Source of the DNA: CADEDH01 sp047974625
GTDB taxonomy: Bacteria > Actinomycetota > Acidimicrobiia > Acidimicrobiales > SZUA-35
Direction: 5' to 3'
Length of the DNA: 64,000 nucleotides
NCBI GenBank assembly: GCA_047974625.1
Contig: JBKECK010000045.1
Location: 62,001 to 126,000, forward strand
In this document: positions 1 to 7,855 of the stretch, piece after piece
How positions within the stretch are numbered: the first letter of the stretch is position 1
Layout: each line of letters starts with the position of its first letter
Position numbers and translations under genes: made by a program
The notes under the pieces: generated by a model
What the model was told of the DNA's origin: nothing
Databases searched by the model: none
Seen by the model: only the letters and a program-made list of their open reading frames with translations

Positions 1-366
1 CCCGTCCAGCAGCTCGTCGGCGGTGGCGGCGATCCGGTCGGCCAGCCGATCCACGGTGCGGGGGGTGATGGCCCGCCGCACCGGGTCCCGCAGGCGGGTG
101 TGGACCGGCGGGTCCCGGAACACCATCCAGCCCGACAGGAGCTCCACGGTGAGGGCGAAGGTGTCGGGCCGCTCCCGCGCCAGGCGTTCCAGACTGGTGA
201 TCCGGTCCGCCGACAGCCGGGTGTCCCGGAAGGCGTCGGCCACCTCCCGGTGGCCCAGCACCAGCCACCCCCGGTGGGTGTCACTCCACTGGATCGGGTC
301 GTCGGCTAGGAGGCGGGCGGCGAAACCGGCGGGGTCGTTGTTGGCTTCGAATCCGCCCAGGTTCAC
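1..366 (-). CDS. Cytochrome P450, N-terminal part (runs off the left edge)
   Basis: Haem monooxygenase. Only the first 122 codons are in the window and the haem-binding Cys region lies beyond it. The visible part has the usual bacterial class I start: a helix A/B region ('DDPIQWSDTHRGWLVLG'), then the C-helix motif 'FRDPPVHTRLRDPVRRAI', in which the His and Arg normally contact the haem propionates. The GTG start at 366 overlaps the TGA of the upstream SDR by 4 bases (GTGA), so the two are probably translationally coupled. There is no signal peptide, as expected for a soluble bacterial P450. The substrate cannot be inferred; the SDR partner suggests oxidation of a hydroxylated product. Confidence 0.88.
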   Translation of the reverse strand, partial: MNLGGFEANNDPAGFAARLLADDPIQWSDTHRGWLVLGHREVADAFRDTRLSADRITSLERLARERPDTFALTVELLSGWMVFRDPPVHTRLRDPVRRAITPRTVDRLADRIAATADELLDG

Positions 367-1217
367 CGGTACGTCCCCGGGGCGTACATGCGGATCGGCC
401 GGTCCGTCGTCATCGAGTCGGGCTGTTTGCGCCACGGTTTGCCCACGGTCAGACCCCCGTCCACCACCTGGGTGCTGCCGGTCACCCACGACGAATCGTC
501 GGAGGCCAGCCAGGCCACGGCGGCGGCGATGTCGGCGGGTTCGCCGGCCCGGCCCAACGGCTGGGAACCCTGGATCCCGGCCCGGGCCCGTTCCAGGCGC
601 CGGGCCATCTCCGTCGGCTCCACCTCCGAGACGGCCCGGCCGGCGGCGAGGCCGGTCACGATGTAGCCCGGGCAGACGGCGTTCACCCGGATGTTCTCTT
701 CGGCCAGTTCCAGCGCCGAGGACCGGGTCAGGCCGACCACGGCGTGCTTGGCCGCGGTGTACACGTGGGCGCCGATCCCGGCCGTGAGCCCGCACACCGA
801 GGCGGTGTTGACGATGCTGCCCCCACCGGCCGCCCGCATGGCCGGAGTGGCGTGCTTGATCCCGTAGAACACGCTGGTCACCAGCACGTTCATGGTTTGG
901 GTCCAATCCGTCGCCCCGACCGTCTCCAACGGGCCGGTGGGGCCGACGAAGCCGGCGTTGTTGTGGATCACGTCGAGGTGGCCCCACCGCTCGACGGCGT
1001 CGCCCACCGCGTCAGCCACGTCCTGTTCGAGGGTCACGTTGACGTGCCGGAACGCGGCCCGGTCGCCGAGCTCGTCGGCCAGCGCCCGGCCCGCGTCGTC
1101 CTGGATGTCGGTCAGCAACACCCGGGCCCCGTCTGCCACCAGCCGCCGGGCCGTGGCCGCCCCGATCCCACTGGCCGCTCCGGTCACCACCGCCACTCGG
1201 TCATCCAGTTTCCCCAT
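363..1217 (-). CDS. Short-chain dehydrogenase/reductase (SDR)
   Basis: Classical NAD(P)-dependent SDR, 284 aa. Seen: the Rossmann motif TGAASGIG (residues 12-19), an Asp at the end of beta-2 (D37, favouring NAD), NNAG at 86-89, and the catalytic Ser140, Tyr153 and Lys157. The C-terminal tail after the usual 'VTGSTQVVDGG' end is about 25 residues longer than usual. The ATG at 1217 is preceded by GAGAGG. The gene is first of a two-gene unit with the P450 (4-base overlap). It would oxidise an alcohol or reduce a ketone; the substrate is unknown. Confidence 0.9.
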   Translation of the reverse strand: MGKLDDRVAVVTGAASGIGAATARRLVADGARVLLTDIQDDAGRALADELGDRAAFRHVNVTLEQDVADAVGDAVERWGHLDVIHNNAGFVGPTGPLETVGATDWTQTMNVLVTSVFYGIKHATPAMRAAGGGSIVNTASVCGLTAGIGAHVYTAAKHAVVGLTRSSALELAEENIRVNAVCPGYIVTGLAAGRAVSEVEPTEMARRLERARAGIQGSQPLGRAGEPADIAAAVAWLASDDSSWVTGSTQVVDGGLTVGKPWRKQPDSMTTDRPIRMYAPGTYR

Positions 1218-1361
1218 CCTCTCGTTGTAGACGGCCGCGGCGGGCTCCAGCCATTCCGCGTTGGAGCCGGGGGCCCGCCATCGGTCAGACTCGGCGTCAC
1301 CCGGCCCGGTCGCTTGCCCGCCCGCCCGACCCGTCACCCGAACCTGCCCCGAGGTCCCACC

Positions 1362-2273
1362 ATGAAGCTCAGCGTCACCGTCCCCAGCGTCGCCGCCCAG
1401 GAGGGCCCAACCGCTCTGGCCGAGTTCGGTCAGGCCGTGGAGGAGATCGGCTACGACGACCTGTCGGTCTACGACCATGTCGTCATGGGGTACCCCACCG
1501 ACACCCGCCCGGCCCCCATGTACCCGCCCCAGATGCCCGTCATCGAGGCGTTGATCCTGCTTGGCCACCTGGCCGCGGTGACCGAGCGGGTCACCCTCAC
1601 CACCGAGGTGTTGGTCCTCCCCCAACGCCAACCGGTCCTGGTGGCCAAGCAGATCTCCACCATTGACACCCTCTCCGGCGGTCGGGTCCGTCTCGGGGTC
1701 GGGGTCGGCTGGCAGGAGTCGGAGTACGAGGCTTTGGACGAGACCTTCGACGACCGGGGGCGCCGCATGGACGAGGCCATCGCCGTCCTGCGAACCTGCT
1801 GGACCGAGGAACGGATCACCCTCCCCGGCCCCCAGTACACCGCCGACGCCGTGGCCATGGAACCCAAGCCGCCCCAGGGGCGGGTGCCCTTGTGGGTGGG
1901 TGGCGGCAGTCCCCGGGCCCTGCGCCGGGTGGGGGAACTGGGTGACGGTTGGATGGGCACCCCGGCCGACGACCCCGCGGTCATGACCGCCATGGTGGAC
2001 ACCATCCGACGCCACGCCGAGAAGGCGGGTCGGGACCCCGACGCCCTGGGTATGCAGATGATGCTCCAGCCCCCGCCCCGGAAGAAGGAGGACAAGGTGT
2101 ACTACGCCGACCACGACCGGGTGGCCGCCCGGGCCGAGACCCTGGCCGGCCTCGGCTTCGGTTGGGTGTCGCTCAACGCCACCGCCGTCTTCCAGGCCGG
2201 GGCCCGCAGTACCGGCGAGATGCTCGACCAGCTCCAGGTCCTCCACGACCGGATCCGGCCCGTCGTCGGCTGA
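1362..2273 (+). CDS. LLM-class F420-dependent oxidoreductase
   Basis: Luciferase-like monooxygenase fold (TIM barrel), 303 aa, of the type that in actinobacteria usually binds coenzyme F420 rather than FMN. Seen: the N-terminal strand with 'YDHVVMG', the core segment 'LSGGRVRLGVGVGW' typical of the family, and 'PLWVGGGSPRALRR' followed by 'LGDGWMG' near residue 190. The ATG at 1362 gives the expected family N-terminus (MKLSVTVPS). It is divergent from the SDR at 1217 across 144 bases that must hold both promoters. Whether it reduces or oxidises its substrate cannot be told from sequence. Confidence 0.87.
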   Translation: MKLSVTVPSVAAQEGPTALAEFGQAVEEIGYDDLSVYDHVVMGYPTDTRPAPMYPPQMPVIEALILLGHLAAVTERVTLTTEVLVLPQRQPVLVAKQISTIDTLSGGRVRLGVGVGWQESEYEALDETFDDRGRRMDEAIAVLRTCWTEERITLPGPQYTADAVAMEPKPPQGRVPLWVGGGSPRALRRVGELGDGWMGTPADDPAVMTAMVDTIRRHAEKAGRDPDALGMQMMLQPPPRKKEDKVYYADHDRVAARAETLAGLGFGWVSLNATAVFQAGARSTGEMLDQLQVLHDRIRPVVG

Positions 2274-2281
2274 GGGGGGTC

Positions 2282-3157
2282 TCACTCCCTCCCGAACACC
2301 TGCCCGTCGGCCACCGCGGTGGCGATGGTGTCCATCCGCTCGAACGAGACCGGGAGGTCGGCCAGCCGGTCGAGCCACGCTTCCAGGGCCCGCAGGCGGT
2401 GACCCCGGCCGATGACCTGGGGGTGGAACACGAATGTGGCCACCCCCCGGTCCACATGGTCGACCATCCAGACGACGTCGTCGGCGAAGTTGGCGAACAT
2501 CTCGCCCGGCAGCCGCAGGCCCGGCATCAACATGCGGGAGAAGGTGACGAACTCCAGGTGGACGTAATCGTCGACCGACCACGACCAGGGCAGCTCGATC
2601 AGGTCGGTCTCGGGGCCCCACTGGACCGGACCGTCCTCGGGGGTCGTGGTCCCGATCCGGACCCGGTAGGGCTGGTAGTCGTGGCCCATGAGCGACGAGT
2701 CGTAGGTCAGGCCGGCCTCGACCAGGAGCTCCAGGGTCTGATCGGTGACCGCCCCCGACGGGGCCCGGTAGCCGACCGGGCGGGTTCCGGCCAGGGTGGT
2801 CAGCAGTTCGGCCGACCGCTCGAGCGTGGCCTGCTCCGCAGCCCGGTCGAGACGGGCGTTGAGTTCGTGGGCGTAACCATGGAGGGCCAGCTCGCCGCCG
2901 GCGTCGACGATGGCTCGGACCACGTCGGGATAGGTCTCAGCGGTGTGGCCGGGTACGAAGAAGGTGGCCGTCAGACCCCGGCGGGCGAGGAGGCGCAGGA
3001 TCCGGGGCACGGCCACGGCCCCGAACTCACCTCGGGACCGCGCCGTCGGGTCGGTCTGGCGACGCTGGATCCACAGTGAGGGTCCGTCGAAGTCGAAACT
3101 TAGGCACACATGGCCCCGGTGAGGGTGGGCGTCGGGTGCGCCCACCCCTGGGGTCAC
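2282..3157 (-). CDS. Polysaccharide deacetylase-family protein (NodB-like)
   Basis: Carbohydrate esterase 4 fold, 291 aa. Seen: the metal and acid motif 'SFDFDGPS' (residues 20-27), the second metal motif HGYAHE (93-98), and the catalytic region 'GYRAPSGAVTD'. Cytoplasmic members of this group act on amide or imide bonds (allantoinase or PuuE-like cyclic imidases) rather than on chitin, and no signal peptide is visible. The GTG start at 3157 overlaps the esterase stop by 4 bases. It is the last gene of a six-gene operon (6693-7757 down to here). The product sets it apart from the CoA-linked enzymes upstream, so its role in the operon is unclear. Confidence 0.82.
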   Translation of the reverse strand: MTPGVGAPDAHPHRGHVCLSFDFDGPSLWIQRRQTDPTARSRGEFGAVAVPRILRLLARRGLTATFFVPGHTAETYPDVVRAIVDAGGELALHGYAHELNARLDRAAEQATLERSAELLTTLAGTRPVGYRAPSGAVTDQTLELLVEAGLTYDSSLMGHDYQPYRVRIGTTTPEDGPVQWGPETDLIELPWSWSVDDYVHLEFVTFSRMLMPGLRLPGEMFANFADDVVWMVDHVDRGVATFVFHPQVIGRGHRLRALEAWLDRLADLPVSFERMDTIATAVADGQVFGRE

Positions 3158-4014
3158 GACCCGCCGGACCCGGCCCGGTCCGCGGCGGTGACCGCCATCA
3201 GGCCGGCGTGGACGGCCGGGGCCAGGACCGTGGTGTGGGTACAGTCGTCGAACTGCTGCCAGATGATCTCCAGGCCGGGATGGCGGCGGACGGCCAGCCG
3301 GTCGCGGAAGCGGCGGTGGCCGCCGTAGTCGCCTTCGAGCTCGTTGGTGGCCGCCGACAGGAACACCCGGGCCGGCCGGATCCGCTCGGCCCCGGACGCC
3401 TCGGCCTCGGTCTCGAACACGACCCGGTCGTCCCACCACACCGACGGGCTGGCCAGCACCAGATCGGTGAAGGCGTCCGACCCGGACAGGAGCAGGTCGA
3501 CCCCGAACAGGGCCGAGAACGAATGGCCGACCAGGATCCGCCGCCCCGACAACCGGTAGTGCCGGTCGAGGGTGGGCAGGACCTGTCCGAGCAGGAAGGA
3601 GCGGAACGAGGCCGCACCACCCAGCTCCTCGGCAGCCACCGTCACCCCGGTCTCTGGCGGGGCCGGTGCCTGGGTCGGGGTGAAGTCCATGGCCCGGAGC
3701 TGGATGATGGTGCTCAGATCCGGGGCGACGTGCCTCAGGCCCACCACCACCGCCTCCGGCAGGTCCCGGCTCCGGCTGAGCAGGCGGAACGCGTCACGGA
3801 CCAGCCCGTAGGTCCACTGGCCGTCGAGGGCCAGGACCAGGGGGAAGGTGGCGTCCGGTTTGGTGGCGTACCGCTCCGGCAGGTCGATGTCCAAGGCGAA
3901 GGTCCGGCCGGTGGCGGGGTCGGTGAGCACGAAGGCATCGGCCCCCACCGGACTCTCGGTCGCGGTGTTGCCGGTGGCGGCCTGGTGGCTGGTGGGTTCG
4001 GCCGCGGTGCTCAT
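3154..4014 (-). CDS. Alpha/beta hydrolase, esterase D / enterochelin-esterase-like
   Basis: Putative esterase of the COG2819 type, 286 aa, predicted cytoplasmic. Seen: the nucleophile elbow GHSFSA (Ser165), an acidic residue region near 'FLSAATNELEGDYGGHRRF', and 'DCTHTTVLAPAVHAGL' supplying the catalytic His. The ATG at 4014 overlaps the TGA of the DUF35 gene (ATGA). An upstream in-frame start is possible but would lie inside that gene. Likely job: hydrolysing an ester or thioester intermediate of the operon's pathway (inference from context). Confidence 0.82.
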   Translation of the reverse strand: MSTAAEPTSHQAATGNTATESPVGADAFVLTDPATGRTFALDIDLPERYATKPDATFPLVLALDGQWTYGLVRDAFRLLSRSRDLPEAVVVGLRHVAPDLSTIIQLRAMDFTPTQAPAPPETGVTVAAEELGGAASFRSFLLGQVLPTLDRHYRLSGRRILVGHSFSALFGVDLLLSGSDAFTDLVLASPSVWWDDRVVFETEAEASGAERIRPARVFLSAATNELEGDYGGHRRFRDRLAVRRHPGLEIIWQQFDDCTHTTVLAPAVHAGLMAVTAADRAGSGGS

Positions 4015-4463
4015 CGGCCCGTCCCCGGGACGCGTTGCCACTGGACCAGGGTGAACGGCGGTTCGCCGTCGTCGTGAGGTTCGAACACTGCTTCCACGTC
4101 GTCTCCGATCGACACTGATTGGAGCGGGTCACCGATGAGATTGCCCAGCATGCGGATCCCCCCGGCCTGCGGCAGTTCCACCAGGACCACGAGGTACGGG
4201 CCCTGGTCGGCCAACGCAGGATGGACGGGATGATAGGGCCGCTGCCAGCTGTAGATGCGGCCCCCCGGGGAAACCTCGGTCCAGCCCACGTCGAAGCTCC
4301 GGCAGTGGTGGCACATCCACTCCGGTCCCCACTGGTAGGTGCCACAGTCCCGGCAACGCTGGACCATCAGCACCCTCCGGCGGGTGCCCTCCCAGTAGGG
4401 GGCGTCGAGCCCGTCCCGGGCCGGCCGGGGTGTGGGCAGGCCGGAAGCCAGGTATGCGGTCAT
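4011..4463 (-). CDS. DUF35 protein (rubredoxin-like zinc ribbon plus OB-fold)
   Basis: 150 aa. Seen: a four-cysteine zinc ribbon (Cys37, Cys40, Cys51, Cys54), preceded by the usual YWEG segment and followed by an OB-fold ('GRIYSWQRPYHPVHP', then 'VVLVELPQAGGIRMLGNL'). Known from the family: DUF35 proteins form obligate complexes with thiolase-superfamily partners, for example the ChsH2 C-terminal domain with the retro-aldolase Ltp2 in steroid side-chain degradation. Its gene overlaps the thiolase-like gene upstream by ATGA, so the two chains are probably made in equal amounts and assemble together. Confidence 0.9.
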   Translation of the reverse strand: MTAYLASGLPTPRPARDGLDAPYWEGTRRRVLMVQRCRDCGTYQWGPEWMCHHCRSFDVGWTEVSPGGRIYSWQRPYHPVHPALADQGPYLVVLVELPQAGGIRMLGNLIGDPLQSVSIGDDVEAVFEPHDDGEPPFTLVQWQRVPGTGR

Positions 4464-5674
4464 CCCAGGGTCTCCTCACTGCCGTAGAGGGCCGTCGAGG
4501 CCACCTCCACCATCGGGCCGGCGTTGGCCAGGGCCACCCGGGCCCCGGGGACCTGGTTGGTCGAGGTGCCCCGGATCTGGCGGATGGCCTCGATCTGGAG
4601 ACCGAGGCCGTGCATGTAGCACTCGGCCAGGTTGCCCCCACTGGTGTTCAGGGGGAGGCGGCCGTCGGGGGCGATCAGGTTGTCGTAGGTGAGCACCTTG
4701 TTGGCGTCGTCGTAGCCGACGAGGCCGTGCTCGATGAGGCTCATCACCACCGCCCCGGTGAAGTTCTCGTACGACTGGACCACGTCGACGTCCTGCGGTA
4801 CCACCCCGGCCTGGGCGTACAGGTGGGGCACCATCGACTTGAAGCTGGAGGTGGCGTAGTCGGGGGTGTTGTGGACCGTGGCCCCGGACCGGAACGGGCC
4901 ACCCTGCTGGATCGACAGGGGGTAGACGGGGTGGTCGGTGATGTCACGGGCCCGTTCGGCCGACATGAAGATGATGGCGGCCGCCCCGTCGTTCTCGTGG
5001 CAGCAGTCGTAGAGCCGGAACGGTTCGGTGATCCAGCGGGACTCGTCGTAGGTGGCCTCGTCGAGGGGGCGGCCGTACATCACCGCCCGGGGATTGTTCT
5101 GGGCGTGGTGGTAGGCGGCCATGGCGACCGCCTTCAGGGTGTCGGGGGAGATGCTGTGCTCGTGGAACAGGCGGGTGGTGCGCATGGCGTACATCTGGGC
5201 CGGCGACATCACCCCGTAGGGAACGGTGAAGGCGTTGGGCCCAGACACGTTCGGCACCTGGGGCCCGGATCCGAACCGGCCGAACTGACCCTGGGCCAGG
5301 CCCCGGTAGGCGACGACGCAGTCGGCGTACCCGGCGGTGACCGCCGCGGCCGCGTTTCCCACCGCGGCGGCCGCCCCCCCACCACCGGACCCCCACTGCA
5401 TCACCGAGAAGCGCAGTTCGGGCAGGCCGAGGGCGTTGGCCAGGCGGGCGGGCATGTTCCGGTCGTTGGAGTACGAGGTGAAACCATCGATGGTGCCCGG
5501 GTCGATGCCGGCGTCAGCGCAAGCGGCCATGATCGCCTTCAGCACCAGTACGAACTCCGGGTCCGGTGACTCGCCCCGTTTGTAGTAGGTGGTCTCACCG
5601 ATCCCCACCACGGCCACCCGGCCCTTGATGGTCAGCGGCGGCCCCGTCCGCTCGGTCGTTGTGTCCGTCGTCAC
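4460..5674 (-). CDS. Thiolase-superfamily protein lacking the nucleophilic Cys (Ltp2-like)
   Basis: 404 aa, SCP2-thiolase/lipid-transfer type. The position of the acylated cysteine holds glycine ('MQWGSGGGGAAAAV', about G95), so a normal thiolytic mechanism is unlikely. Tyrosines are present in 'SYENFTG' and 'SGGNLAECYMHG', the two regions where Ltp2-type retro-aldolases carry catalytic tyrosines. Together with the overlapping DUF35 gene this fits a retro-aldolase that releases propionyl- or acetyl-CoA from a beta-hydroxyacyl-CoA side chain. GTG start at 5674, 4-base overlap with the upstream oxidoreductase stop. Aldolase activity is an inference. Confidence 0.85.
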   Translation of the reverse strand: MTTDTTTERTGPPLTIKGRVAVVGIGETTYYKRGESPDPEFVLVLKAIMAACADAGIDPGTIDGFTSYSNDRNMPARLANALGLPELRFSVMQWGSGGGGAAAAVGNAAAAVTAGYADCVVAYRGLAQGQFGRFGSGPQVPNVSGPNAFTVPYGVMSPAQMYAMRTTRLFHEHSISPDTLKAVAMAAYHHAQNNPRAVMYGRPLDEATYDESRWITEPFRLYDCCHENDGAAAIIFMSAERARDITDHPVYPLSIQQGGPFRSGATVHNTPDYATSSFKSMVPHLYAQAGVVPQDVDVVQSYENFTGAVVMSLIEHGLVGYDDANKVLTYDNLIAPDGRLPLNTSGGNLAECYMHGLGLQIEAIRQIRGTSTNQVPGARVALANAGPMVEVASTALYGSEETLG

Positions 5675-6696
5675 GATGCGCCCCCTTTCCCGGCCATTGC
5701 TAGCAGGTCGGTCGGTACCACGACCAGGCGACCGATGGTGTCCCGGTCGGCCAGGCGGCGGAGGGCGTCGGGGACCTCCTCCAGGGTGGGCCGCCCGGTG
5801 ATGAGTGGTTCGATGCCCCCGGGGCCGAGGCGGGCGTAGACCTGGCGGTACAGATCGGCGACCGCGTCGGGTTCGAAGCGGCGGGCCCCGCCCAGGTGCA
5901 CCCCGACCACGGAGTAGTTTTTGACCAGCAGGTGGTTGGTCGGCGCCGGCCGGATGTCGCCTCCGGCGAAGCCGACCACGAGGAGCCGTCCGTTCCAGGC
6001 CACCAGGCGCCGGGCCACGTCGAAGGACGTCCCGCCGACCGGGTCGACCACCACATCCACCCCACGGCCGTCGGTCAGGGCCATCACGGTGTCGTATAGT
6101 TCGTCCGGGCCGGCCAGGTAGTCGACGGCGACGCCGGCGCCCAGCGACTCCACCGCGGCGGTCTTGGCCGGTCCGCCGGCCGCGCCCAGGACCCAGCAGC
6201 CGGCGTCGGTGGCGAGCTGAACTGCCGCGGAGCCGACCCCACCGGCGGCGGCGAGCACCAGGACGGTCTCCCCGGCTTGGACGCCGCCCCGATCGTGCAG
6301 GGCGTACCAGGCCGTACCGAAGGTCACGTGGGCACCCGCCGCCGTCACCGGGTCGACCTCGCCGGGGATCACCGTGAGCTGGTCAGCGGCCAGGATCGCC
6401 GCCTCGGCGAACCCACCCCACGGGGGCACCGTGGGCCCCACCACCATCTGGCCGACGGCCAGGTCCACCCCGGCCCCGACGGCGGTGATCCGTCCCGAGG
6501 CGCTCATCCCGGGGACGAACGGTGGATCGAGGCGGACCTGGTACCGGCCCTGAACCTGGAGGATGTCCGCGAAGTTGACGTCGGCGCCGGCCACGGCCAC
6601 CCGGACCGTCCCCGGCTCCGGTTCCGGCTCGGCCAACTCGATCAGCCGGAGGACGTCGCAGGGGTCGCCCGCCCCAGTAGCCCGCCAGGCCCTCAT
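5671..6696 (-). CDS. Zinc-free alcohol dehydrogenase / quinone oxidoreductase (MDR family)
   Basis: 341 aa, medium-chain dehydrogenase/reductase of the NADPH:quinone oxidoreductase type. Seen: a GroES-like N-terminal domain ('AGADVNFADILQVQGRY', 'PFVPGMSASGRI'), then the Rossmann motif 'AAAGGVGSAAVQLA' and the 'VDPVGGTSF' segment. The structural and catalytic zinc cysteines of true alcohol dehydrogenases are absent. Enoyl-CoA or quinone reduction are the common activities. The ATG at 6696 overlaps the upstream gene by 4 bases (ATGA), and its own stop overlaps the thiolase-like gene. Confidence 0.88.
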   Translation of the reverse strand: MRAWRATGAGDPCDVLRLIELAEPEPEPGTVRVAVAGADVNFADILQVQGRYQVRLDPPFVPGMSASGRITAVGAGVDLAVGQMVVGPTVPPWGGFAEAAILAADQLTVIPGEVDPVTAAGAHVTFGTAWYALHDRGGVQAGETVLVLAAAGGVGSAAVQLATDAGCWVLGAAGGPAKTAAVESLGAGVAVDYLAGPDELYDTVMALTDGRGVDVVVDPVGGTSFDVARRLVAWNGRLLVVGFAGGDIRPAPTNHLLVKNYSVVGVHLGGARRFEPDAVADLYRQVYARLGPGGIEPLITGRPTLEEVPDALRRLADRDTIGRLVVVPTDLLAMAGKGGAS

Positions 6697-7757
6697 CGGG
6701 GGGCCAGTCCCCAGGCGGCGGCCACCCGTTCCAGGCTGTCGAGCCGTTCGGCCAGGCCGTGGGTTGGGGTGTTGATCATCAGCTCGGCGGCCCCGGTGCG
6801 GGCGGCGAGATCGTCCAGCCCGGCCACCACCTCGGGGCCGGTGCCGATCAGGGCCGCGGTGCCGGCCGCCGCGGCCATCCGGTAGTCCGGGTGGGCCAGG
6901 GACTCCTCCGGGCTGAGCAGGGGCAGGATCCGACCGGTCCGGATCCCGTACCGGCGGAGCCGGGCCGGGGCGGCCAGCCGGTCGGCGGTTCCGGCGTCGG
7001 TGGCGGCCAGGGTGGAGGCGGTGACGATCGTGTACGGCTCGTCGAGCAGGTCCGAGGGGCGGAAGGCGTCGCGGTATAGGCCCACGGCCTGGACGGTGCC
7101 GCCCATGTCGAAGTGGTGGGCGAAGGCGAACGGGAGGCCGAGCAGTCCGGCCAGCTGGGCGCTGAATCCGCTGGAGCCGAGCAGGAGGATGCGGGGCGAC
7201 GTCGTCGCCACCGGCGTGGCCACGAAATGGCGCCACAGCCCGTCCTCGGTGCGGGGGTCGCCGAGCAGGCCCATGAGGTCCAGGAGGTGGCGGCCGAACT
7301 CCTCGTCGGCGTCGAGCCCGCCCCGACGCAGGGCCTCGGCGGTGGCCCGGTCGGTGCCCGGGGCTCGGCCGAGGCCGAGGTCGATCCGGCCCGGGTGGAG
7401 GGCCTCCAGCATGGCGAACTGCTCGGCCACCGACAGGGTGGCGTGGTTGGGCAGCATCACCCCGCCCGAACCCACCGCGATGGTGGAGGTGTGGGCGGCC
7501 AGGTGGGCGATCAGCACCGAGGGGACGGTCGAGGCGACGGTGGCGATGTTGTGGTGCTCGGCCACCCAGAACCGGAGGTAGCCGAGCGCCTCGGCCCGGC
7601 GGGCCATCTCGGTGGTCTCGGCCAGGGCGGTGGCGGAGGTGGCTCCGTCGGCCACGGTGGCCAGATCGAGCACCGACACCGGGATCCGGCCTGCGGCCGG
7701 TTCCCGGTCGGGCGGGTCCGGGGTGGGGGTCGGGTCGTCAAGGGGCAAGGCGATCAC
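6693..7757 (-). CDS. Luciferase-like monooxygenase, MsnO8/alkanal-monooxygenase-like
   Basis: 354 aa TIM-barrel flavin-dependent oxidoreductase, likely FMN- or F420-linked. Seen: 'VSVLDLATV' at the first strand, 'RFWVAEHHNIATVASTVP', 'GSGGVMLPNHATLSVAEQF' and 'LGLGRAPGTD', all typical of the YhbW/MsnO8 group. The GTG start at 7757 gives about 25 extra N-terminal residues and has GAGGAGG directly before it with almost no spacer, so a slightly internal start is possible. First gene of the operon 7757-2282, in which all six genes are joined by 4-base overlaps. Confidence 0.86.
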   Translation of the reverse strand: MIALPLDDPTPTPDPPDREPAAGRIPVSVLDLATVADGATSATALAETTEMARRAEALGYLRFWVAEHHNIATVASTVPSVLIAHLAAHTSTIAVGSGGVMLPNHATLSVAEQFAMLEALHPGRIDLGLGRAPGTDRATAEALRRGGLDADEEFGRHLLDLMGLLGDPRTEDGLWRHFVATPVATTSPRILLLGSSGFSAQLAGLLGLPFAFAHHFDMGGTVQAVGLYRDAFRPSDLLDEPYTIVTASTLAATDAGTADRLAAPARLRRYGIRTGRILPLLSPEESLAHPDYRMAAAAGTAALIGTGPEVVAGLDDLAARTGAAELMINTPTHGLAERLDSLERVAAAWGLAPR

Positions 7758-7843
7758 CCTCCTCGGGGGGCGGACCGTGGTGTCCGGCCGCGGATGGGGC
7801 CACCGTACTCCCCCACCCTTGGCCCCCTACGGCCCGGGTGCGG

Positions 7844-7849
7844 TATCAA
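7844..7849 (+). promoter_or_regulatory. -10-like element of a probable leaderless promoter
   Basis: TATCAA stands six bases before the ATG at 7856, so transcription would begin at or beside the start codon. No Shine-Dalgarno-like sequence precedes that ATG. The last base deviates from TANNNT, and no convincing -35 is seen. Confidence 0.4.
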
Positions 7850-7855
7850 TGCCAC

